Counted from the first letter of the stretch, positions 8,635 through 16,537 are shown. The stretch: DNA of 26,310 nt from CAYSHJ01 sp964589725 (GCA_964589725.1 CAZPUJ010000281.1:1-26310), one strand, 5' to 3'. Notes: generated by a model not told the origin, from the letters alone. Made by a program: numbers and translations.

Positions 8635-9918
8635 ATGCTTCACTCGTTGAATGCTTGGTTGGTGGTGGTGTTGGAAAAACAGATTCACGAATTTGTGGGC
8701 CAACGGCGTCGGCCAACTCGCCGACGGAATTCTTCGCGGTCATTTGGACTGGAACAGCTTGAAGCTCGGCAATTACTCACTGCTAACCTAGGATTGGCTC
8801 GCGCGCCGATTTACGACACCCTATCGCTGCAAAACTGCCCGGCAAACGTCTTCGATACGAACGCGGCCGGCGAACAGAACGCTGGTGGCCAGGGAGGTTT
8901 GAACAAACCGTCTAACAAGAACTACGCCTACACGGTTGTGGGCAATGCCGCCGACGTTGCGGTGATCTTGCCGCTGAGTTCCAGCGGGCTGGCATTGGTC
9001 GGAGGTGGCACCGATGTGGACGAGGCGTTCCGCTGGATGGGCGCCAAGGCCACTGGCGGAGACTTCGTCGTGCTGCGAGCCACCGGGACCGGCGGGTACA
9101 ATTCCTACATCGACGGCCTGGTTCCGTCGCTCGACTCGGTGGCCACGCTGGTGATCTCAACAATCGCGGGAGCCAATGATGCGTTTGTTGCACAGAAGAT
9201 TCGCGAAGCCGAAGCCATCTTCATCGCGGGAGGTGATCAAGCAGATTACATCAATTTTTGGAAGAACACGGCGGTTGAAACCGCGATTTACGATGCGTTG
9301 GCACGCCACGCGCCGATCGGCGGAACCAGCGCCGGACTGGATGTGCTGAGCGACTTCGACTTCTCCGCTCAGATGGGCACGATCACCTCCGCGGAGGCTC
9401 TGGCCAACCCGTATGACTCGCGAGTGATTCTCGACAGTGGGTTCATCAACTCCGCCGAAGCCGGTCAGCAGAGTGTGCTGCGTTACCTGGACGACCTTGT
9501 CACGGACAGTCACTTCCAACAGCGCGATCGTATGGGCCGGTTGATCACCTTCATGGCCCGCCTCGATCAAGACGGTTTGGCCTCTGAGCCGCGAGGCATT
9601 GGGATCAACGAGCAAACGGCGTTGTTGATCGAGGAAGACGGCACCGCCATGGTCGTCGGCAATCCCATTCTCAACAGCAAGAAACTTCCCGCAGCAGACC
9701 AGCAACGAGCCGTCTATCTGCTCGCCGCGACCTCTACCACCACGATGATCGTGACCAGCAACGTAAAGTTGACCTACACCGACGTCGCTGTCGTGAAAGC
9801 CGATGTGGGAGACACGTTCAATTTCAACACTTGGTCCGGCCGCGGTGTTTCGACGTATGAGATCTCGGCCTTGAGCGGAGTACTCGATTCTGATCAGATC
9901 GACGACAAGATTTATTGA
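8635..9918 (+). CDS. Cyanophycinase-like S51 serine peptidase with LEPRxLL N-terminal motif
   Basis: The 427-residue product has a basic N-terminus and LEARQLL at 42-48, the planctomycete LEPRxLL motif found on surface or exported proteins. An S51/class I glutamine amidotransferase-like domain follows. The nucleophile elbow is GGTSAG at 229-234 (Ser232). Other features are FIAGGDQADYI at 196-206 and HFQQRDRMGRL at 293-303, matching cyanophycinase (DTHFxxRxRxGRL). Cyanophycinases hydrolyse the Asp-Arg storage polymer cyanophycin to dipeptides; related S51 members are dipeptidase E and isoaspartyl peptidases. The LEPRxLL motif suggests action outside the cytoplasm, which is inference. The ATG at 8635 has GGAAAG just upstream, at short spacing, and no better Met precedes the motif. 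No cphA is in the window. The gene stands alone between intergenic stretches. Confidence 0.9.
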   Translation: MLHSLNAWLVVVLEKQIHEFVGQRRRPTRRRNSSRSFGLEQLEARQLLTANLGLARAPIYDTLSLQNCPANVFDTNAAGEQNAGGQGGLNKPSNKNYAYTVVGNAADVAVILPLSSSGLALVGGGTDVDEAFRWMGAKATGGDFVVLRATGTGGYNSYIDGLVPSLDSVATLVISTIAGANDAFVAQKIREAEAIFIAGGDQADYINFWKNTAVETAIYDALARHAPIGGTSAGLDVLSDFDFSAQMGTITSAEALANPYDSRVILDSGFINSAEAGQQSVLRYLDDLVTDSHFQQRDRMGRLITFMARLDQDGLASEPRGIGINEQTALLIEEDGTAMVVGNPILNSKKLPAADQQRAVYLLAATSTTTMIVTSNVKLTYTDVAVVKADVGDTFNFNTWSGRGVSTYEISALSGVLDSDQIDDKIY

Positions 9919-10093
9919 CATCGAAAACCGGAATCGGACGTTGATGCCAGATCGGACATAGGTTGGGTCAACCATCGGGCGATCCAACAGGAATGGTCGG
10001 CCGATTCACGGTGCGATGCGTGGTTGGTGGGTCTCGCGATGCCCGGCCCATTTGACGATCCTTGTCAGCCACAGCGAGTGATTCCTCAGACCT

Positions 10094-10885
10094 TCATGAT
10101 TTTGATGGCGGGCTAACTTTCAGTGTCTCGAACTGTGCTTCCAGCACGAACTCATCGAAATCAAGTGGAGGCAATCGTCCTACCGTGACTGTGACATGAC
10201 CACCGGGAGCAGTCAGAAGATATCGAACTTGCTTGAAGAAACTGAGTGCCGTCATGACATAGAGCTCTTTTCGGCCGAACACTTTTCCGAATGTGAGATT
10301 GCTGCGGATGCAGTTTTCTTCGATGTTCCGAGGTGGTGGTAATTTGATGTCTAAGCCTTGCTGAGCAAAAATTTGAGCCTGAAGTTGGCTCGCTAAACGA
10401 ACGACTTCGTTCCTGTCAGGAATGGGCGCATCAAACTCTCGTTCCCACCTTTCAAACGTGTCGTCATCAATCGCGTCGAACTGCGCGAATACTTTTTTGC
10501 ATTTGAGCATCAGGTAAGGAGCAGCCGTTTCGGCCTTCCAATCTGTGGGTGACAGCATTGTCACGGTTGGCCCCATGTACGGTGGCGGCAGTTGGTCAAC
10601 AAGAATCTCTTGCAGGTCAGTCATCCCAACGAAGCCGAGAATCCAATGAGCTGGGTGCGTCGGGCCGCCGGTCACGTTCAACCAATCTTCCAGTGTCGCG
10701 ACATCTTGCTCCCATTGGTTCCGTGCCATGGCAAGTTCGACTTCCCGATATCGCTGTCGAATCGCCTTGATCAACGGCTCAGGATCAACGTCTTCATTGA
10801 GGCTTTCGGCAGGCAATCGCCCAAGCGCATTTGCGAACCGCTGGAGATAATTGAGCGATTCCGGCAACTTCGCGAATCGAGGCAT
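10094..10885 (-). CDS. Protein of unknown function downstream of thrC
   Basis: The 263-residue product is soluble, with no signal peptide, helix or motif I recognise. It is Trp- and Pro-containing (MARNQWEQDVATLEDWLNV, QLPPPYMGPTVTMLSPTDW) and ends with beta-rich sequence (HVTVTVGRLPPLDFDEFV). The frame is open to 10921, overlapping the thrC stop by seven bases. The Met at 10885 precedes the more regular MPRFAKLPESLNYLQ segment and is preferred, although its ribosome binding site is weak. Base composition is visibly more AT-rich than neighbouring genes, which may indicate acquisition by transfer. It lies about 29 bases after thrC on the same strand and may be co-transcribed; there is no obvious link to threonine synthesis. 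Confidence 0.65.
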   Translation of the reverse strand: MPRFAKLPESLNYLQRFANALGRLPAESLNEDVDPEPLIKAIRQRYREVELAMARNQWEQDVATLEDWLNVTGGPTHPAHWILGFVGMTDLQEILVDQLPPPYMGPTVTMLSPTDWKAETAAPYLMLKCKKVFAQFDAIDDDTFERWEREFDAPIPDRNEVVRLASQLQAQIFAQQGLDIKLPPPRNIEENCIRSNLTFGKVFGRKELYVMTALSFFKQVRYLLTAPGGHVTVTVGRLPPLDFDEFVLEAQFETLKVSPPSKS

Positions 10886-10914
10886 GTTTGGTTCTCTCGC
10901 ACCAGTTCTCGAAG

Positions 10915-12324
10915 TCAGCAACCTATTCGGTCCAGCAGCGCCATGATCGACTCGAATTTGTTTTCGACGATGATCGGGCGGTTGGCGGCGGGGGTTTGGG
11001 TGACTCCGGCTTTTCGGAGCATGGTGGTGTAGGGGTCGTCATCGGTGGCTGCGGCGGCGGAGAGACGCGCGGGATCGACGGAATGGTACGCCACGGTGGC
11101 GGTCGGGTCTTTGAGTTGGTGGCCGGTGAGGATGCAGACGACTCGGTCGCTGGGGGAGATCATGCCTTGCTCGCGGAGCAGTTTGGCTCCGGCGACGCTG
11201 GCGGCGCTGGCGGGTTCGCAGCCGAAGCCGCCGGCTCCGATTTGGGCCTTGGCTTCCAGGATTGCTTCGTCCGAGACCTCGCGCACAACGCCGTCGCAGA
11301 CTTCGAGGGCTCGCAAGCACTTCAGCAGGTTGACTGGGCGATTGATCTCGATGGCGGTCGCGAGCGTCGAGGCTCGGCGGTTGTCCGTGTCCATCTGCGT
11401 GAAGAATTTGTCGGTTACGAGCTGGACCTCGTCGAGCCGGCCACCGTTCCAGCGGAGCTTTTGCTGCTCGAAGAGTCGATACAGCGTGTTCGAGCCGGAC
11501 GCATTGATGATTGCCAACCGCGGGATTCGCTTGATAAGGCCCAACTCTTTCAGCTCGGTGAATGCCTTGCCAAACGCACTCGAGTTCCCCAGGTTTCCAC
11601 CGGGGACGACGATCCAGTCGGGGACTTCCCAGTTCAGACCTTCAAGCACTCGGAACACGATCGACTTCTGGCCCTCCAGCCGGAAAGGGTTCACGCTATT
11701 GCACAGGTAAATCCCGCGCGCCGCACAAACGTCGCGGACTTGTCGCAGCGCGTCGTCGAAGTCCCCTTGAATCTGCAACGTCTTCGCTCCGTAGTCGAGC
11801 GCCTGCGACAGTTTTCCGTAGGCGATCTTGCCACTGCCGATGAAGACGATGGTCTCGAACAGCCGCGTGGTGCTGGAGTAAATTGCCAGCGACGCGCTGG
11901 TGTTCCCCGTCGAGGCACACGCCGCAACCTTCGCTCCGACCATGTGTGCGTGCGTGGAGGCGGCCGTCATGCCGTTGTCTTTGAAGCTGCCCGACGGGTT
12001 CAGCCCTTCATATTGCAAGAAAAGTTTACCCGCCTGCATTCCCGCAAAACGTCCGACGCCGGCCGATGCTTGCAGAATGGTCTGCCCCTCGCCGATGGTC
12101 ACGATTTGCTCGTCGCTCGCGAACGGCAGCAGCTCACGAAACCGCCATACGCCGCTGAAGTCGAGCGGATTCCGGCGGCTCGACCACCGCGACTCAAACT
12201 GCTTGAGCGACCCCGGCACCGGCACTCGATTCCAGTTGTAAGCGATGTCGAGCAAATGCCCGCACTTCAAGCAATCCACGAGCGTCTCGCCCACCGAGTA
12301 CGTTGCTCGGCAGGCCGGGTTCAT
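10915..12324 (-). CDS. thrC: Threonine synthase
   Basis: This PLP enzyme converts O-phosphohomoserine to threonine, the last step of threonine biosynthesis. The 469-residue product has the PLP-lysine motif NPSGSFKDNGM, CASTGNTSASLA for phosphate binding, VVPGGNLGNSSAFGKAF, and an N-terminal zinc-ribbon-like segment (NPAC, then CLKCG). The ATG at 12324 has no ribosome binding site, and the codon before it is TGT (Cys), which would complete a CMNPAC...CLKC ribbon. The frame stays open 26 codons upstream without ATG, GTG or TTG, but an ATT at 12366 has GGGAG seven bases before it. The real protein may therefore start there, adding 14 residues. It lies in a leftward block with two membrane proteins upstream. 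Confidence 0.93.
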   Translation of the reverse strand: MNPACRATYSVGETLVDCLKCGHLLDIAYNWNRVPVPGSLKQFESRWSSRRNPLDFSGVWRFRELLPFASDEQIVTIGEGQTILQASAGVGRFAGMQAGKLFLQYEGLNPSGSFKDNGMTAASTHAHMVGAKVAACASTGNTSASLAIYSSTTRLFETIVFIGSGKIAYGKLSQALDYGAKTLQIQGDFDDALRQVRDVCAARGIYLCNSVNPFRLEGQKSIVFRVLEGLNWEVPDWIVVPGGNLGNSSAFGKAFTELKELGLIKRIPRLAIINASGSNTLYRLFEQQKLRWNGGRLDEVQLVTDKFFTQMDTDNRRASTLATAIEINRPVNLLKCLRALEVCDGVVREVSDEAILEAKAQIGAGGFGCEPASAASVAGAKLLREQGMISPSDRVVCILTGHQLKDPTATVAYHSVDPARLSAAAATDDDPYTTMLRKAGVTQTPAANRPIIVENKFESIMALLDRIGC

Positions 12325-12363
12325 ACAGACTTGGTGGGCGGGGTCGGATGAAGTGCTTGAAGA

Positions 12364-12378
12364 AATGATGTCGCTCCC
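12364..12378 (-). promoter_or_regulatory. thrC: Candidate Shine-Dalgarno and AUU start codon for thrC
   Basis: On the minus strand GGGAG (12378-12374) is followed after seven bases by ATT (12366-12364), in frame with thrC. No ATG, GTG or TTG lies in frame between the upstream stop (TAG, near 12410) and the ATG at 12324. Starting here restores the missing first Cys of the zinc-ribbon-like motif. AUU starts are rare; infC of E. coli is the classic case. An ATC directly before it is a second candidate. Confidence 0.45.
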
Positions 12379-12401
12379 AAATCGAGCAAGGCCGCAGTTT
12401 T

Positions 12402-12468
12402 TGGAACGCTAATTCACACTCATCTTCGTTAATGCCAGAGTTTGAGATTAGCGGAGATTAGCGTTCCA
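12402..12468. repeat. Inverted repeat with internal tandem decamer
   Basis: tggaacgctaat at 12402-12413 is a perfect 12-bp inverted match to attagcgttcca at 12457-12468. Within it gagattagcg is tandemly repeated at 12444-12453 and 12454-12463. The element sits between the 12501-13034 gene and thrC, and would form a large stem-loop in the thrC leader just upstream of the candidate ribosome binding site. Words like attagcgttcca are, from memory, common intergenic repeats in planctomycetes. Confidence 0.65.
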
Positions 12469-12500
12469 CTTGGCTTCGCGTTACTCATCGAACTGAAACG

Positions 12501-13034
12501 TCATGCCGGCTCGCAGGACGTGGATTTTGATGTTGCGGGCGGCGTCGGGTTCGCCTTTGGTGAGCTCTTCGCGGCTGGCTCTTCGGACGTCGACACTGTC
12601 TTGAACAGGGCGGAAAGCCAATTCCAGAAATCACGAAGTCGGCTCTGGCCTCCACTGCTGTATCGGCAGACGACTTGCTCTCCCGAATCCGAGACAACGG
12701 TGATCGTCACTTCGGAAGAGATCCACACTTCTCGTCGGTAGTCTTGATAGCCCGCCCGACGCAATTCCTTTGGATCGGTTCCAAAATTGACGGCGTAGTG
12801 CTCTGGGCCATCGACTCTTCCGAGGTCCATCGTTTGAAAGTCGAGCGCACGGCCCAAAAGGTCGCGAAGGTCGTCTTGGGACATGCCAATTCGGATCTTT
12901 GCAAAAACGGCGCGAGTCACTCGCCCATCCGGCAAAGTGGCGACCAACACTGCCAGCACGCCGACGACGACTGCAACAGAAATCAGCAACGGCTGAAAAC
13001 GCCACCTAGAGTTGCCGTCTTGTGAAGGCGACAT
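12501..13034 (-). CDS. Single-pass membrane protein with BamE/SmpA-like motif
   Basis: The 177-residue product has a short basic N-terminus and a transmembrane helix at about 14-34 (LLISVAVVVGVLAVLVATL). A domain with IRIGMSQDDLRDLLGRAL at about 47-64 resembles the IxxGMxxxxVxxLLGxP motif of BamE/SmpA-type lipoprotein domains. Beta-rich segments follow (EVWISSEVTITVVSDSGEQV), then a low-complexity Pro/Ser/Lys tail. There is no lipobox Cys, so it is not a classical BamE lipoprotein. GAGG lies about six bases before the ATG. It starts 21 bases after the stop of the upstream membrane protein, so the two are probably co-transcribed. The role is unknown. Confidence 0.7.
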   Translation of the reverse strand: MSPSQDGNSRWRFQPLLISVAVVVGVLAVLVATLPDGRVTRAVFAKIRIGMSQDDLRDLLGRALDFQTMDLGRVDGPEHYAVNFGTDPKELRRAGYQDYRREVWISSEVTITVVSDSGEQVVCRYSSGGQSRLRDFWNWLSALFKTVSTSEEPAAKSSPKANPTPPATSKSTSCEPA

Positions 13035-13055
13035 GTCAGCCTCGTGGACTCACCC

Positions 13056-13502
13056 TCAATGGTGATCGGGTGTCAGTTCACTGGTGGAAGAGTCTTTCGT
13101 CGGCCGCAATCGTTCGAGCTGGTCCATCAACTCATTCTGGTGTGCCTTGAGCCGAGCCAATGCCGCTCGCGAGTGGGCCTTGGTCGTCAAGTAATCCCCC
13201 ACGCCGAGCAGTGCGATCCAAAAGCACAAGCAGGCGATCGCTCCCCAAAACATCAGTGACAAGATGGGGCCTTGTCGCCAAACGATGGCATCGCCGATGG
13301 GAATGAACAATCCGATCAGACCCACCAAACCCGACGTTTGCAATCGGCGGCGAAAACGTGCGTGATGATGTCGCAACTCGACCGGATCGCCGGCGAATTC
13401 CTGTTTCTGCCGAACCCACGCGGCGTGGTGCGACCACATCATCAACAGCCCAAAGGCCATCACGCAGCCACCGACCGACAGTGAGATCAAATCGGGCTTC
13501 AT
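13056..13502 (-). CDS. Small polytopic membrane protein, unknown function
   Basis: The 148-residue product has three hydrophobic segments: about 5-22 (LISLSVGGCVMAFGLLMM), about 56-74 (SGLVGLIGLFIPIGDAIVW) and about 80-102 (LSLMFWGAIACLCFWIALLG). A basic loop (RHHHARFRRRLQ) separates the first two, and a charged C-terminal helix (AALARLKAHQNELMDQLERL) is likely cytoplasmic. No family was recognised. It is the first gene of the leftward block, with the next gene 21 bases downstream. The ribosome binding site is weak. Confidence 0.68.
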   Translation of the reverse strand: MKPDLISLSVGGCVMAFGLLMMWSHHAAWVRQKQEFAGDPVELRHHHARFRRRLQTSGLVGLIGLFIPIGDAIVWRQGPILSLMFWGAIACLCFWIALLGVGDYLTTKAHSRAALARLKAHQNELMDQLERLRPTKDSSTSELTPDHH

Positions 13503-13586
13503 CGGATGCCCCGCGCCGAGAAAACGGCCACCAAACTCAATTCACGCTTAAGAACGACCGCCGCTAAGGCGATCGGCAAGGCTTTC

Positions 13587-13651
13587 CTTACCCATGTAGC
13601 TGAAGTCGTGAGACTTCAGACCGAAGTCTCACGACTTCGGCTACGGGTAAG
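13587..13651. repeat. Long imperfect hairpin repeat
   Basis: Arms at 13597-13617 and 13623-13643 pair over 21 bp with one G-U wobble around a five-base loop. The outer arms cttaccc (13587-13593) and gggtaag (13645-13651) extend the stem after a small bulge. A second small hairpin (gccgtt/aacggc) is at 13661-13677. The element lies in the 299-base region 13503-13801, where I see no gene. There is no T-tract. Words such as gaagtcgtgagactt are, from memory, typical dispersed planctomycete repeats; a transcription-ending role is possible. Confidence 0.7.
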
Positions 13652-13801
13652 CTATCTCCTGCCGTTCGCCTAACGGCGACCAAACCGCGAGATGCTACTA
13701 CAACACCGATATCTTGTCGCTCGGCGCCTGTGACACTTCCGCCGCCGAATTTCTAAGAATCGTGCCAGCGTGCGAGTCGCTGAATCTTGCGAATTCGGCG
13801 A

Positions 13802-14518
13802 CTAGCCGCGGGCTCGCTTCTCCGCCAAAAACACCTTGATCGCTTCGACCTGCCGATACTCGCCGCGAGTGCCGCACATTTGGCCGTTCTTGAACCAGCC
13901 GGTCCAGCCGAAGCGGCACAAGTGTGCGGAGTAATAGACGTCAAAGCGGTCGGCTCCTTCGGCCAGTTCGATCCAAATGGCCTCGACGCGGCGGTCCTGG
14001 CCGCGAGTGCCGCAGAACTCACCTTCATCAATCCAGGGTGTGTCTCCTTTGACCGCCAAATGTGCCTTGTAGCGCAGCAAGGCCCCCTCCACCGGCGGAT
14101 TCAAGCGAACGGAAAAACCTTCGATCCGCTTGCCGCCGCCGACGCTGCCGCACTCGGTGAGTTGGCTTTTCCAGTCGGTGTCGCCGCGATCTTGGACATG
14201 AACCATGACGTCAGTCTGAACTAGCCGACTCGGTTCCGGCAGTGACGAGGAGGACTCGCCGGCCAAGTCGCCGCGCATGAAGCCCTGCAAATGCGCTTCG
14301 GTCTTCTCACGCAGCATCGACAAACGCAACGCCCGCATTGCTGGGTCGCCGCTCGACGACACGGCCGCCATTTCGCCGAACGCTCGAATCAGTCGCACGA
14401 TCTGCGGACCCAGGGGCGTCCCACTGCCGCCGGCTGACGCGAAATACTCCTGGCACCAGCGAGCCACCCTCTCGAACGAGGCCGCCTGCGACGTCGCGTC
14501 TTCCGCTCCTCGATTCAT
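13802..14518 (-). CDS. Protein with three ChW (clostridial hydrophobic W) repeats
   Basis: The 238-residue product has an N-terminal helical region (about 1-95). Three repeats of about 37 residues follow, at roughly 104-139, 149-185 and 195-231. Repeats 2 and 3 show the ChW pattern clearly: RYKAHLAVKGDTPWIDEGEFCGTRG with RVEAIWIEL, and YYSAHLCRFGWTGWFKNGQMCGTRG with QVEAIKVFL (each quoted as separate fragments of longer runs). Repeat 1 is degenerate (DRGDTDWKSQLTECGSVGG). ChW repeats were described in clostridial secreted proteins and are thought to bind polysaccharide or protein partners. No signal peptide is visible, so location is uncertain. The frame is open to a GTG at 14575, but the ATG at 14518 precedes more ordinary sequence. 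It is divergent from ggt across 142 bases. Confidence 0.8.
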   Translation of the reverse strand: MNRGAEDATSQAASFERVARWCQEYFASAGGSGTPLGPQIVRLIRAFGEMAAVSSSGDPAMRALRLSMLREKTEAHLQGFMRGDLAGESSSSLPEPSRLVQTDVMVHVQDRGDTDWKSQLTECGSVGGGKRIEGFSVRLNPPVEGALLRYKAHLAVKGDTPWIDEGEFCGTRGQDRRVEAIWIELAEGADRFDVYYSAHLCRFGWTGWFKNGQMCGTRGEYRQVEAIKVFLAEKRARG

Positions 14519-14660
14519 TTCAACACTCGCGTTCACAAACGGACAACTCGTGGCACAGAGGGCACAACGACACACTGGCGGTTACAGGGGCGTGCGGATT
14601 ATGAATCGACGCCTCATTCGAGTACAGCCCGTTGACAGTGGCGAGAATCAGGAGCAACGC

Positions 14661-16424
14661 ATGGCTTGGAAAGCAGCTCGCGCGATCGTCGTCCTGGCGG
14701 TGAGCATCACGCTCGCGATGGCACCGAACCAACGAACGTTCGCCGACGGACCAATAGCCGATCCCGTTTACGAGCACGCCGCCGTCGCGGCCGATCATCC
14801 GCTGGCCAGCGAAGTCGGTATCGAAATTCTTCGACAAGGTGGCAACGTCGTCGACGCCGCCGCGGCCGTCGGTTTCGCGTTGTCGGTGCTGCGGCCAGCC
14901 AGTTCGGGGATCGGCGGCGGCGGGTTCATGCTGATTTGGGAGGCGAAGACTCGGAAAGCGATCGTGCTCGACTACCGCGAACGTGCTCCGGTCAAAGCCA
15001 CGTCGGACATGTTTGCGCGTGACGCGAAACAGTCCTCCACGGACGACAGCGACTTGCCGAAGCTGAGCGTTTGCGGGCCATTGGCCGTGGCGGTTCCGGG
15101 GCACGTCGCCGGCTTGTGTCAGGCTGTCGAAAAATACGGACGACTGAGGATTGCCGAGGTGATGGCTCCGTCGATTCGGCTTGCTCGCGACGGAGCTCCC
15201 GCCGACTCGCACCACATCGCCACGCTGCGATCGGCGCAACGAACGTGGAGTAAATGGCCAGCGGACTTTCGTGCGCGGTTCCAAGCTTTTCACGATTCGT
15301 ATCTGCATTCGGGCCAGTCGTTAAAAGTCGGCGACGTCGTCTGTTCGCCACAGCTTCCGGCGCTCGAACGCATCGCGGCCAACGGAGCCTCCGGATTTTA
15401 TTCCGGCCCCGTGGCTGATGCGTTGATCAAATCCAGCCAAGTCAGCGGTGGTCTGTATTCGCCGGAAGATTTTCGCGACGTGAAGCCAGTCGTGCGCGAG
15501 CCGTTGCGTCTGAGCTATCACGGCCATGAGATCGTTACCATGCCGCCACCGTCGAGCGGCGGAATCGCGATGCTCACGACGCTGCAAATCCTCGAAGAGT
15601 TGGACGCTCGCGATCAAACACAGTCGCATGATCCGCTCGATCCCGAGAGTCCCGACTTCGCGCATCGACTGACTGAAGCGTTCAAGCACGCCTTCGCCGA
15701 TCGGGCCGAGTTCCTGGGTGACGCCGACATTGTTGACGTTCCGGTGTCGCGCTTAATCAGCCGCGAACATGCTCGCGAGTTGGCGTCTCGCATCGACCTG
15801 TCGCACACGAAGCCGACGGAAACCTACGGCCGCTTCGCGCCGGTGAATGATTCGGGCACGACGCACTTTTCGGTCATCGACGCCGAAGGCAACGCGGTCG
15901 CTTGCACGGAAACGGTGAACACCGAGTACGGCAGTTGGATCGTCGAGCCGACATACGGAATCTTGCTCAACAACGAGATGGACGACTTCGCCGCCGTACC
16001 CGGCCAACCGAATGCATTCGGCCTGATTCAAAGCTCGGCCAACGCGATCGCGCCGCGCAAGAAGCCGCTCTCCAGCATGACGCCGACGATTGTCGTCAAG
16101 GATGGCAAGGCGGTTTTCGCTCTTGGCGCGTCGGGCGGCCCGCGAATCATCACAGCCACGACGCAAGTGCTGCTTAACCTGACTCGCCGGGGGCAAAAAC
16201 CAGCCGCCGCCGTGCAACAACCTCGACTGCATCACCAATGGCTGCCTAATGTGCTCGACCTGGAACCATCGCTGCATGCGAAGCTGCTTAATCCGCTTGA
16301 AAAGCTAGGCCACGCGATCAAGAAACGCGACAGCAACGCGGTCACTCAAGCGGTCGCACGCACACCCGACGGACTGCGTGCCGCGAGCGACTCCCGCAAA
16401 GGCGGCCGCGCGGCGGGGTATTGA
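14661..16424 (+). CDS. ggt: Gamma-glutamyltransferase (gamma-glutamyltranspeptidase)
   Basis: This N-terminal nucleophile hydrolase cleaves or transfers the gamma-glutamyl group of glutathione and related compounds in the periplasm. It is made as a proenzyme that self-cleaves before a Thr. The 587-residue product has a signal peptide (KAARAIVVLAVSITLAMA), DHPLASEVGIEILRQGGN, SSGIGGGGF, the cleavage/catalytic segment GTTHFSV with Thr400 as the new N-terminus, TEYGSW, and the substrate-binding SSMTPT and GASGGPRI. Length matches the family. The frame is open far upstream (to 14277), but the ATG at 14661 has AGGAG six bases before it and directly precedes the signal peptide. The upstream part is antisense to the ChW gene. 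A hairpin repeat and glpD follow. Confidence 0.95.
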   Translation: MAWKAARAIVVLAVSITLAMAPNQRTFADGPIADPVYEHAAVAADHPLASEVGIEILRQGGNVVDAAAAVGFALSVLRPASSGIGGGGFMLIWEAKTRKAIVLDYRERAPVKATSDMFARDAKQSSTDDSDLPKLSVCGPLAVAVPGHVAGLCQAVEKYGRLRIAEVMAPSIRLARDGAPADSHHIATLRSAQRTWSKWPADFRARFQAFHDSYLHSGQSLKVGDVVCSPQLPALERIAANGASGFYSGPVADALIKSSQVSGGLYSPEDFRDVKPVVREPLRLSYHGHEIVTMPPPSSGGIAMLTTLQILEELDARDQTQSHDPLDPESPDFAHRLTEAFKHAFADRAEFLGDADIVDVPVSRLISREHARELASRIDLSHTKPTETYGRFAPVNDSGTTHFSVIDAEGNAVACTETVNTEYGSWIVEPTYGILLNNEMDDFAAVPGQPNAFGLIQSSANAIAPRKKPLSSMTPTIVVKDGKAVFALGASGGPRIITATTQVLLNLTRRGQKPAAAVQQPRLHHQWLPNVLDLEPSLHAKLLNPLEKLGHAIKKRDSNAVTQAVARTPDGLRAASDSRKGGRAAGY

Positions 16425-16442
16425 ACCAAGCGTGATGGCGAG

Positions 16443-16511
16443 CCCAGGACGTCAGTCCTGGGATGCGAATGAGCCTGCAATTACGAACCTGACGTCCCCG
16501 GACTGACGTCC
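16443..16511. repeat. Paired inverted hairpin repeat between ggt and glpD
   Basis: 16443-16462 forms a perfect 8-bp stem with loop gtca (cccaggac/gtcctggg). The word ggacgtcagtcctggg at 16447-16462 also occurs inverted at 16496-16511 (ccccggactgacgtcc) with one mismatch, so the two halves can pair with each other or fold alone. It lies 26 bases before the glpD ATG and could affect its leader or end ggt transcripts. Confidence 0.65.
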
Positions 16512-16537
16512 GAACCTTCCCGAGACTCATTACCTAA

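Noticed and set aside
10888..12351. Long plus-strand open frame opposite thrC
   Set aside because: It is a Gly/Arg/Val-rich shadow of thrC caused by GC-rich third positions; thrC has clear catalytic motifs.
14277..14660. N-terminal extension of gamma-glutamyltransferase
   Set aside because: It is antisense to the ChW gene, has no homologous character, and a proper ribosome binding site and signal peptide occur at 14661.
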